DNA from: Flavobacteriales bacterium
GTDB lineage: Bacteria > Bacteroidota > Bacteroidia > NS11-12g > UBA955
NCBI GenBank assembly: GCA_947464515.1
Contig: CANHXF010000033.1
Span: 1-10,605 of the forward strand
Length of the DNA: 10,605 nucleotides
Direction: 5' to 3'
Position numbers and translations under genes: made by a program. Of the stretch, positions 1-6,332 are shown in pieces. The notes under the pieces were generated by a model that ran no database searches, had not been told where the DNA came from, and saw nothing but the letters and a program-made list of their open reading frames with translations. The stretch's first letter is position 1, and every line of letters starts with the position of its first letter.

Positions 1-264
1 AATGTTCTTCAACAAATACACTTTAGAAGCATCCAATGTAACTGTAGTTGTGATTGCTTTTTCACCTGAAGCATCGTTCAAGGTAGTAGAATCACTTACA
101 GCACCATAAGTTGCGTTTTTTGGATCCCAACTTGTCCAGTTTTTGGTCCAATCTTTACTAGCGTCTGGACTCAAAGCCCCAACGTAGTTCACTTTTTCGA
201 TCACCTGCGCATTTGCATTCAGCAAACAGAATAATGCAGATAGAGATAATAAGATTTTTTTCAT
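1..264 (-). CDS. Secreted protein, N-terminal 88 residues (partial)
   Basis: The reading frame starts at an ATG at 264 and is open to the window edge, giving 88 residues. Residues 1-20 form a clear signal peptide: MKK, a hydrophobic stretch ILLSLSALFCLL, then NANA with probable cleavage just before or after Q20. The mature part begins VIEKVNYVGALSPDASKDW and continues with Trp-rich, Asp/Asn-rich sequence (KNWTSWDPKNATYG) up to VYLLKNI. From memory, this opening resembles large secreted Bacteroidota proteins of beta-helix type encoded next to TonB-dependent receptors; that assignment is inference, because the diagnostic part lies outside the window. It follows the receptor gene in the same direction, but a terminator separates the two and it has its own promoter. 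It is likely periplasmic or surface exposed. It is too short to show whether a sorting domain exists. Confidence 0.8.
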   Translation of the reverse strand, partial: MKKILLSLSALFCLLNANAQVIEKVNYVGALSPDASKDWTKNWTSWDPKNATYGAVSDSTTLNDASGEKAITTTVTLDASKVYLLKNI

Positions 265-293
265 AGTTTTATTTCGAGACAAAATTCGCCTCT

Positions 294-324
294 CACAATT
301 ACACGAAATTCAACTTAGCGTCAA
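294..324 (-). promoter_or_regulatory. Predicted promoter of the secreted-protein gene
   Basis: On the minus strand a TTG (324-322) is followed after 20 bp by TAATTGTG (301-294), one mismatch from the Bacteroidota -7 consensus TAnnTTTG. The start codon lies 29 bp further on. The TTG overlaps the second half-site of the direct repeat at 309-335. Sequence match only. Confidence 0.45.
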
Positions 325-335
325 TTTTATGTTAA
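309..335 (-). promoter_or_regulatory. Direct-repeat operator candidate (11-bp period)
   Basis: On the minus strand TTAAC (335-331), TTGAC (324-320) and TTGAA (313-309) are spaced exactly 11 bp apart. The second unit ends 18 bp before the -7 element at 301-294. Direct repeats with an 11-bp period are typical of sites for OmpR/PhoB-family response regulators, and the TTAAC core resembles the TTHACA units of Bacillus PhoP boxes. The same arrangement precedes the neighbouring receptor gene. The identity of the regulator is inference. Confidence 0.4.
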
Positions 336-368
336 CTCATTCATGTTGCATTAATATTTAATTAATAC

Positions 369-400
369 AAAAAGAAAAGGGCGCCTGCGGCCCCCTTTTC
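369..400 (-). terminator. Rho-independent terminator of the receptor gene
   Basis: The arms GAAAAGGG (374-381) and CCCTTTTC (393-400) pair over 8 bp. After one C-C mismatch three more pairs are possible (383-385 with 389-391), closing on a 3-base loop. On the minus strand the stem is followed by a run of five T (373-369). It lies 20 bp past the receptor stop codon and separates the receptor from the secreted-protein gene. Confidence 0.8.
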
Positions 401-419
401 AAAATAACCTCAGAAAAAA

Positions 420-3257
420 TTAAAAACTGAACGTATAACTCACACCCATGGTCCTGCCATTCGTGAAGCTAATCAAAGTATTATCACCACCCTCCAAAAC
501 TTCCTTCGTATCGTATTTGCCGTTGTGATTCATGTCTTGGTAAAAAACCGACTTCTGAGCCAACAAATCACCCAATGTCACCCTAAACATTCCAGACTTG
601 CCCACATTCTTGGCGATCTGAAAATCCAATACGCTTCTGCCAAACTCATAAATATCCAATCCAAATTTAGCAGTAGAAACAGGCAATCCAATATACGCAA
701 TACGCTGACCGATCTTATTGAAACTCGCATTCATCTGCCAACCCTTCTTGTTTTGGTAAAACAACGATGCGTTTACTACATATGGACTCTGACCCTGCAA
801 TGTTCTAGAATTTACACTATCAAATTTCACCTCGCTGCTAATCAAAGCAACGTTACCATAGAACGTGAAATTCTTCAACCACTTCGCACCAATCAACTTT
901 GTTAAGCTTCCAAAATTCTTACGAATCTCTAATTCTAAACCCTTGTTATTGGCGATGCGCTGATTCTGATAAGTAAATGTACGAATCTGAGTTTGCGTAG
1001 GATCCAAAGAAAACTCAATCGGATTGATAATGCGTTTTTTGAACACCCCAATAGAAACCATGTCCTCCTTATTGGCATAAATCTCATAACGCAAATCGTA
1101 ATTCTGAATTGTAGCGCGTTGCAAATTGGTATTACCCAAAATTTCAGAGTTAATCGAAAAATTATAGAAGGCAAATGGAGCCAACTCACGCAACTCTGGA
1201 CGATTCAATGTCTTAGAATATGCCATCCTTACACTACTCTTCTTGCTAACCGGAATAATACTCGTAATTGATGGCATCCAATCCAAATTGGTTCCTGGAT
1301 TTGCCAAATACACATTGCGCTTGGTCGCTTCCTTACTCTTTAACACCTGCGTAAACTGCTCCACACGAACACCATAAATCACTTTCAAATCATACGTCTT
1401 ACCCGCTTTTTTAAACAATGGCAACTGATTCTCAGCCATCACATAAGCAGCAGCCAAAGAACTGAAAGCCGTATAATCGTCCTTGTCACGCGTTTTATCA
1501 ATCAAATACAATCCCGTTGGAGAAATTTTTTCCAAAGCCAAATCCGTAGAAGGCTCAGCCTGTGAGTACAAACCACCCGTTAACGGACCATAAATAAACT
1601 GTCTGCTATTAAATACCCTTGAACGATGCTGAACATATGCACCCGTCTTCAAAATCCATGTCAACTTTCCCGTCTTACGCAAAGTAGAATAATCCACCGA
1701 TGCCGAAGAAGAATTTTCATTTAACGTCGAAAAGAATCGACCAGAACCATCACGGAAGAATGGATTAATAACCAATTGTCTAGTAGAAACATCACCCTCG
1801 GAAACCGAATATTGCGCAATCCTAAAATCAGGGACTTGACGAACCGTATTTCCGTAGTTTAACACCCAATTCAATGTCGACTGTCGCTTACCCATCACGT
1901 GAGAACCAATCAACTGACTGCTATATAAACTGTTCAAATTCGAGAAATTCGAGAACGCCTGGTTTGTAATATTGTCATCAAAACTTCCAGTACCTGCCCT
2001 TACGATGCTATTGACATCATAAGTCAAGCTATACAAATTCTTAAAGTCGATTTTATTCTTATTGTTGATCTTCAACGCAAAATTCGCCACCCCACCATTC
2101 TGAACGTTTGTAGCCAAAGTGCTATCCGTGAATGAACGTTGCAAACGGTTGTCAGAAAAATCGCGCGTAATTACTTGACCTAAAGCCATACGTTGGGTCA
2201 TTGAATAATTCCAAGACACCATTGCCCCGGCCTGCATCTTCTTGATTTTAAACGGAATACCTATTGTATAGTTAAAACGTGGCGATGGCTTTGCACTGTA
2301 AGAATTGAAATCCCAATTGTTGTTGAACTTCTTGGTTTCCGCTGCATTAAAAGCAGGCTCATTGTAATCCACAATCATTTTTGGATCCAAATTGGGTGCA
2401 ATGTTGGCAGACGACATCACACCAAAATATTCAGATCCAGCGATGTCAAAAGTACGTACCGACTTTCCTGTAGTAATTGAATTGTATTGAAATCCCACAG
2501 AAACCGACTGGGTGAACTTATCAGGGATACTCTTGGTATTGATTTTAATGATACCCCCACCAAAATCCGCAATCAAATCAGGCGTTGCACTTTTTATCAC
2601 CACGATATTGTCCAACAAACTCGCTGGAATCACATCAAAAGAAAAAGCTTTACGATCACTCTCAGTGCTTGGCAATGGCGCACCATTCAAATAACCCGCG
2701 TTGTAACGATCAAACATACCACGAACGTTGGCAAACTTTCCTTCGGAAATAGTAGCACCAGGAATACGCTTCAAAGCATCACTCGTAGTACGGATGGTTG
2801 TTTTAGAAAAATCTTCCGCACTAATCGACTCCACCAATTGCGATGACAATCTCTTGGTTTGAATGGCTTGAGCAACTGAACTTTCCTTCGGTTTGCGCTT
2901 TACACGAACATCCGCAGCTTCCATTCTCTCTACCACCTGCAAAACCACATTTAAATAAAAGTCTTTGTCCTTTTCAATTAATACTGTGTCTTGATACAAT
3001 TCGTGTCCTTCAGCTTCGATAAACACCAAACGCGTTCCCATTGGCACACGAAAAGAAAATTTACCTTCAACATCAGACATCGCACTGTCGGAAGCACCAG
3101 TTACAAAAACCTTTGCTCCAGCCAAGGTACGACCGGTCTCAGACATGACCTTACCAACCAATACACCCGCATCTGTAGTAGACGTCTGTGATTGTGCGTG
3201 ATGAAAAACAATGAAGAACAATGACAAAAAAAGAGCTCTGCGCAGGGAATTTACCAT
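420..3257 (-). CDS. TonB-dependent outer-membrane receptor with N-terminal carboxypeptidase-like domain
   Basis: A 945-residue outer-membrane receptor that should import a ligand with energy from TonB-ExbBD. Residues 1-24 are a signal peptide (MVNSLRRALFLSLFFIVFHH then AQSQ). Residues about 31-108 are a carboxypeptidase-regulatory-like beta-sandwich (GVLVGKV, TLAGAKVFVTG, SDVEGKFSFRV), common in Bacteroidota receptors. The plug spans about 130-245, with NVRGMFDRYN at 177-186, LNGAPLPSTESDRKAF at 190-205 and DFGGGIIKINT near 231-241. The remainder is an aromatic-rich beta-barrel ending in SYTFSF with a terminal Phe, as outer-membrane barrels do. The plug wording is closer to the Xanthomonas/Caulobacter-like receptor group than to SusC, and no susD-like gene is adjacent. 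The ligand is unknown. The ATG at 3257 is chosen because it gives an intact signal peptide. A -7-like element and 11-bp direct repeats lie upstream, and a terminator follows the stop. Confidence 0.92.
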   Translation of the reverse strand: MVNSLRRALFLSLFFIVFHHAQSQTSTTDAGVLVGKVMSETGRTLAGAKVFVTGASDSAMSDVEGKFSFRVPMGTRLVFIEAEGHELYQDTVLIEKDKDFYLNVVLQVVERMEAADVRVKRKPKESSVAQAIQTKRLSSQLVESISAEDFSKTTIRTTSDALKRIPGATISEGKFANVRGMFDRYNAGYLNGAPLPSTESDRKAFSFDVIPASLLDNIVVIKSATPDLIADFGGGIIKINTKSIPDKFTQSVSVGFQYNSITTGKSVRTFDIAGSEYFGVMSSANIAPNLDPKMIVDYNEPAFNAAETKKFNNNWDFNSYSAKPSPRFNYTIGIPFKIKKMQAGAMVSWNYSMTQRMALGQVITRDFSDNRLQRSFTDSTLATNVQNGGVANFALKINNKNKIDFKNLYSLTYDVNSIVRAGTGSFDDNITNQAFSNFSNLNSLYSSQLIGSHVMGKRQSTLNWVLNYGNTVRQVPDFRIAQYSVSEGDVSTRQLVINPFFRDGSGRFFSTLNENSSSASVDYSTLRKTGKLTWILKTGAYVQHRSRVFNSRQFIYGPLTGGLYSQAEPSTDLALEKISPTGLYLIDKTRDKDDYTAFSSLAAAYVMAENQLPLFKKAGKTYDLKVIYGVRVEQFTQVLKSKEATKRNVYLANPGTNLDWMPSITSIIPVSKKSSVRMAYSKTLNRPELRELAPFAFYNFSINSEILGNTNLQRATIQNYDLRYEIYANKEDMVSIGVFKKRIINPIEFSLDPTQTQIRTFTYQNQRIANNKGLELEIRKNFGSLTKLIGAKWLKNFTFYGNVALISSEVKFDSVNSRTLQGQSPYVVNASLFYQNKKGWQMNASFNKIGQRIAYIGLPVSTAKFGLDIYEFGRSVLDFQIAKNVGKSGMFRVTLGDLLAQKSVFYQDMNHNGKYDTKEVLEGGDNTLISFTNGRTMGVSYTFSF

Positions 3258-3286
3258 GCCACAAAAATCGATTTTATGTGTTACCT

Positions 3287-3327
3287 TAAAATTAAGAGAA
3301 CTTTACGATAGGTTAACTTTCCGTTAA
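3287..3327 (-). promoter_or_regulatory. Predicted promoter and direct-repeat operator of the receptor gene
   Basis: On the minus strand TTAAC (3327-3323) and TTAAC (3316-3312) are 11 bp apart, each part of a GTTAAC. After 17 bp comes TAATTTTA (3294-3287), which matches the -7 consensus TAnnTTTG except in the last base. There is no separate -33 TTG, which fits an activator-dependent promoter where the repeats replace it. The start codon is 29 bp past the -7 element, as at the secreted-protein gene. Confidence 0.4.
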
Positions 3328-3375
3328 CATTTGCTACGCATTGAACACGCAAATCAACAATTGCGAAACAATTCA

Positions 3376-4761
3376 TCAACCCAAAAGCCACCGCAACAAG
3401 CCCAATCCCTTGTATGGCGGATACTTAATCGGCACATTAAACCACAGCGGTGAGCGCATCACAGATTTCTTATGACTAAACACCTCAAACGTGTGCTTTC
3501 CACGATAACTACCATATCCACTTCCACCCACGCCACCAAAAGGCAAATGCTGATTGGCCACATGAACCAAAGTATCGTTGATGCTCACTCCACCCGAACT
3601 GGTCTTCGCCAAAATCTTCTCAGCCCCAGCATCGCTGCCAAAAAAGTATAAGGCCAACGGTTTTTCTTGCGCATTGACATCTCCAATCACCTCATCGAGG
3701 GTTTCGTAAGTCCGCAAAGGCAAAATCGGACCAAAAACCTCCTCACACATCACCGGAGAACTCCATCCATCCACCGCTACCAATGTCGGCTCGATATACT
3801 TCTTATCACGATCCAGTCCACCACCAAAAACCACCTCTGCCCCTTTCAAATAAGCACTTACCCGATCGAACGAACGTTCATTAACCATTCTTCCAAAATC
3901 CGGACTTTGCGCGATATCGCTGCCATACATCTGCTCTAGCGCCACCTTGGCCGCATCAATAAAAGCCTGCTTTTCGCTATGATGCACCCAAACATAGTCT
4001 GGCGCGATACAAGTTTGACCTGCATTTACTGTTTTCCCCCAAATCACACGCTTGGCCGCAGCCTGCATATTGCAACCCTTTTCTATGATAGCAGGACTCT
4101 TCCCGCCCAACTCCAAGGTCACCGGAATCAGTTTCTCCGCTGCCGCCTTCGCCACAATTTTACCCAAAAACGGTCCGCCAGTAAAAAAGATATAATCCCA
4201 TTGCTGCTGCAACAACCACTGATTCTCGTCGATGCTTCCCTGAGCCACAAACACCTCTTCACTCGTAAACGCCTCCGCAATAACCTTCCCAATCACCGCC
4301 GCCACATTTGGCACCTCCGGCGAAGGCCTCAAAATCGCTCTATTTCCAGCCGATAGCGCGCCAATCAATGGATTCATTAACAACTGAAACGGATAATTCC
4401 ATGGCGCCATGATCAACACCTGACCAAAAGGCTCTGGAACTACCTTGCTGCTCGACGGCAACAAAAAATAAGGGGTATGTATCCTCCGATGCGCACTCCA
4501 CTCCTTTACGTTTTTGATATGAAAATCAATTTCTTGATAGGTAACGCCTATTTCGGTCAAAAAACCCTCATAATTCGATTTACCCAAATCTGTTTTCAAA
4601 GCCTCCAAAAGTTCCGCCTCATATTTGGCGATGCTTTTTCGCAACCGCTTCAACTGGACGATGCGCTGCTTCGGCGTATTAATTACGCGCTGATTGCTCA
4701 ATGTGCGTTGCTGCTGATACGCTTCTTGTATCTCTGAAATAGGGGTGAAATGCAAAGTCAT
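3376..4761 (-). CDS. NAD(P)-dependent aldehyde dehydrogenase, class 3-like
   Basis: A 461-residue cytoplasmic enzyme of the ALDH superfamily that oxidises an aldehyde to the acid with NAD(P)+. Visible landmarks are APWNYPF at 119-125, FFTGG at 192-196, LELGGKSP at 216-223 with the general base Glu217, NAGQTC at 246-251 with catalytic Cys251, the EEVFGP motif that contacts the cofactor, and LPFGGVGGSGYGSYRGKHTF near the C-terminus. The absence of a long N-terminal extension, the short length and the hydrophobic tail (GLGLLRWLLG) fit the class 3/fatty or coniferyl aldehyde group; the substrate cannot be told from sequence. The usual KPSE cofactor motif reads RPSP here (Arg145). It lies 84 bp behind mnmD on the same strand, possibly co-transcribed. 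A weak -7-like CATATTTG is at 4780-4773. No convincing terminator follows it. Confidence 0.93.
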   Translation of the reverse strand: MTLHFTPISEIQEAYQQQRTLSNQRVINTPKQRIVQLKRLRKSIAKYEAELLEALKTDLGKSNYEGFLTEIGVTYQEIDFHIKNVKEWSAHRRIHTPYFLLPSSSKVVPEPFGQVLIMAPWNYPFQLLMNPLIGALSAGNRAILRPSPEVPNVAAVIGKVIAEAFTSEEVFVAQGSIDENQWLLQQQWDYIFFTGGPFLGKIVAKAAAEKLIPVTLELGGKSPAIIEKGCNMQAAAKRVIWGKTVNAGQTCIAPDYVWVHHSEKQAFIDAAKVALEQMYGSDIAQSPDFGRMVNERSFDRVSAYLKGAEVVFGGGLDRDKKYIEPTLVAVDGWSSPVMCEEVFGPILPLRTYETLDEVIGDVNAQEKPLALYFFGSDAGAEKILAKTSSGGVSINDTLVHVANQHLPFGGVGGSGYGSYRGKHTFEVFSHKKSVMRSPLWFNVPIKYPPYKGLGLLRWLLG

Positions 4762-4806
4762 AATCGTAGAAACAAATATGAGGATAATTTAGTTCAAACC
4801 CTCCGA

Positions 4807-4875
4807 GCGCGCAACTTATGTCGTTTAAACCGCAGCAAATCAGTTTCAATCTTTTTTTGCGCGCAACATGTGTCG
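4807..4875 (-). repeat. Imperfect direct repeat of the mnmD 3' end
   Basis: The 17-bp segments 4807-4823 and 4859-4875 differ at two positions. The second lies in the last codons of mnmD and encodes KRHMLRA. The first lies 52 bp away, past the stop codon; read on the minus strand it would encode FKRHKLRARRV followed by TGA, in a frame shifted relative to mnmD. It looks like a leftover or duplicated gene end. Confidence 0.6.
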
Positions 4876-5619
4876 CTTGTGCGGAGGACCATCCAACTTC
4901 TCAACCCCAAAACCAACTTCCTTCAAAGCTCGTTTTACATCGCCGGATGCAGAATAGGTAACAAAAATACCACCCTCATGCATTGCATTAAAAATGGGTT
5001 GAAACAATTCCGCACCCCATACACCTTCCTGTTTTTTGGGTCCAAAAGCATCCCAAAAAACCACATCAATCTCAGCCGGAATTACCGCATCTCGAATGTC
5101 GGATTTGTGCTTAAAAACCTCAAAACCACCCCGCACCAATGGAATCGCTATCCATTGCTCCCAAGGCGAGGAATGAAGTGAATCGCTGCGCTGCGATACA
5201 TCTTGTTTAACTGAGTCATCCACCTCATCAATCCCTGTCGACCCCCAATATTCCTTCATTAAATCCGGCCCCAACGGGAATTTCTCGACTGAATAATATC
5301 GCATTTGACAATCATTGGCCACGCACCAATCCATCGACAACATCGCATTGGTACCCGTACCCAAACCCATCTCAAATACGCTCACCGCTTTGGCCTCGGG
5401 ATGCGCCGCCCTCCAAAAATCTAATCCCTTTTCAATGTACACGTAACTCGATTCTGTAACCGCCCCATGAGTGGAGTGATACGTCTCATCCAAACCCGGC
5501 AAATACAAGGTCTTGCTCCCATCATCTGTCGCCAATACCCGAACCTCAACACTTACATGCTCCGTTGCTGGATCACAAGGCAATTGTTGACATTTAGCCT
5601 CCTTTTCTTGATCCATCAT
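4846..5619 (-). CDS. mnmD: tRNA 5-methylaminomethyl-2-thiouridine methyltransferase MnmD (MnmC2-type)
   Basis: An SAM-dependent methyltransferase of the DUF752/MnmC2 family. Standalone members carry out the last methylation, from aminomethyl- to methylaminomethyl-uridine at tRNA position 34. With the ATG at 5619 it has 257 residues. Family features are DDGSKTLYLPGLDETYHS at about 32-49, the HGAVTES segment after it, the SAM loop FEMGLGTGTNA at 82-92, the catalytic-region motif WDAFGPKKQEGVW from about 189 (Asp190), and the C-terminal GPPHKRHMLRA. The frame stays open to a TTG at 5670, but that start would sit in the T-run of the upstream terminator, so ATG 5619 (or the adjacent ATG 5616) is preferred. 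About 30 residues before the conserved core look unconserved, so the true start is uncertain. A TATTTTTG lies only a few bases before the ATG; if it is the -7 element, the transcript would be nearly leaderless. Confidence 0.88.
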   Translation of the reverse strand: MMDQEKEAKCQQLPCDPATEHVSVEVRVLATDDGSKTLYLPGLDETYHSTHGAVTESSYVYIEKGLDFWRAAHPEAKAVSVFEMGLGTGTNAMLSMDWCVANDCQMRYYSVEKFPLGPDLMKEYWGSTGIDEVDDSVKQDVSQRSDSLHSSPWEQWIAIPLVRGGFEVFKHKSDIRDAVIPAEIDVVFWDAFGPKKQEGVWGAELFQPIFNAMHEGGIFVTYSASGDVKRALKEVGFGVEKLDGPPHKRHMLRAKKD

Positions 5620-5672
5620 CTCACAAAAATACAACGCATCCTTAGATTTAATCGGAAGACACTCCAACAAAT

Positions 5673-5704
5673 AAAAAAGGCGATATCCACTATGAATATC
5701 GCCT
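5673..5704 (-). terminator. Rho-independent terminator of the DUF2147 gene
   Basis: The arms AGGCGATAT (5678-5686) and ATATCGCCT (5696-5704) form a perfect 9-bp stem with a 9-base loop. On the minus strand the stem runs straight into T5 (5677-5673), and the run continues ATTTG. It begins 24 bp past the DUF2147 stop codon and isolates that gene from mnmD. Confidence 0.85.
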
Positions 5705-5727
5705 CATTAATTAAAAATATTAATTGC

Positions 5728-6192
5728 TTACTGAACCTTCGTCCAAACACTGGTCCTACCAATCATCGAGATACCAACATATCCGCGGACGTTTAAATTA
5801 TTCCCCGACAATGTCATATAGCAACTATAGGTTTTCCCGTTTTTAGGATCGTAAATGGTACCATCTTCCCATTCTTTATCGTCCGCATCGTACACGAAAT
5901 TCTTTAAAATCTGCAACCCTAACAATGGAACTGCCTGCTTCTTTGGATCCGGATTCAAATCATCAACCTTCGGTTTACCATTCTTCAAAGGCTCCTTCAA
6001 CCAAACGATTTTGCCAAAGTACTTACCTGCAAAACTGCCGTTCGTAGCTTTAAAAATCTGAATATGCGAAGTACCCTCCTGATTCAACCATTTCCCAACA
6101 ATCGCATCTCCCTCACCCATAGCTGTGGTTACAGATGTCGCTCCAAAAAAGCTGGTTAATGCCAATACCGATGCAAGTAAAATTGTTTTCAT
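5728..6192 (-). CDS. Secreted DUF2147 family protein
   Basis: A 154-residue exported protein of the DUF2147 family, whose biochemical function is not established. The N-terminus MKTILLASVLALTSFFGATS is a signal peptide, with probable cleavage near TTAMGEG (residues 22-28). The domain follows: IVGKWLNQEG, a short spacer to HIQIFK, YFGKIVWLKEPLKNGKPKVDDLNPDP, then GLQILKNF, WEDGTIYDPKNGKTYSCYM, and the end GISMIGRTSVWTKVQ. The GKW(L) start, the DGTIYDP(K)xGKTY centre and the terminal WxKVQ-like end are typical of the family and suggest a small beta-barrel in the periplasm. The length is full for the family. It has its own promoter, a leader of only about 10 bases and its own terminator, so it is probably a single-gene unit, divergent from the desaturase gene. 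Confidence 0.9.
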   Translation of the reverse strand: MKTILLASVLALTSFFGATSVTTAMGEGDAIVGKWLNQEGTSHIQIFKATNGSFAGKYFGKIVWLKEPLKNGKPKVDDLNPDPKKQAVPLLGLQILKNFVYDADDKEWEDGTIYDPKNGKTYSCYMTLSGNNLNVRGYVGISMIGRTSVWTKVQ

Positions 6193-6208
6193 GTTTTTTC
6201 GTTTTCAA

Positions 6209-6239
6209 CAAATCTATGGATTACCCCATTCAAATCAAA
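6209..6239 (-). promoter_or_regulatory. Promoter of the DUF2147 gene
   Basis: On the minus strand TTTG (6239-6236) is followed after 19 bp by TAGATTTG (6216-6209), a full match to the Bacteroidota -33/-7 consensus with ideal spacing. The start codon is 16 bp past the -7 element. This is the clearest promoter in the window and the main evidence for the phylum. Confidence 0.75.
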
Positions 6240-6301
6240 CTTCGATGCAAACTTTCCATTCTTGTTGAAAAAAATTCCCGACATCCGTAGCCAAATCAAA
6301 C
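6231..6301. repeat. Two identical 10-bp direct repeats in the divergent control region
   Basis: CAAATCAAAC occurs at 6231-6240 and again at 6292-6301, 61 bp apart. The first copy covers the -33 element of the DUF2147 promoter; the second lies 6 bp upstream of the -7-like element of the desaturase gene. It could be a shared regulator site or chance in AT-rich DNA. Confidence 0.35.
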
Positions 6302-6307
6302 GAATCA

Positions 6308-6315
6308 TACTTTTG
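6308..6315 (+). promoter_or_regulatory. Predicted -7 element of the desaturase gene
   Basis: TACTTTTG fully matches the TAnnTTTG consensus and lies 17 bp before the start codon, similar to the DUF2147 promoter on the other strand. No TTG is found at the expected -33 distance, so the promoter is weak or needs an activator. Confidence 0.4.
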
Positions 6316-6332
6316 GGTTGTTGTTATAGGAT

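Noticed and set aside
3359..3373. Hairpin AATTG-5-CAATT as terminator of the aldehyde dehydrogenase gene
   Set aside because: The stem is only 5 AT-rich pairs and no T-run follows.
5620..5670. TTG start at 5670 extending MnmD by 17 residues
   Set aside because: It lies at the end of the terminator T-run of the upstream gene, leaving no room for a promoter or leader, and the extra residues are not family-like.
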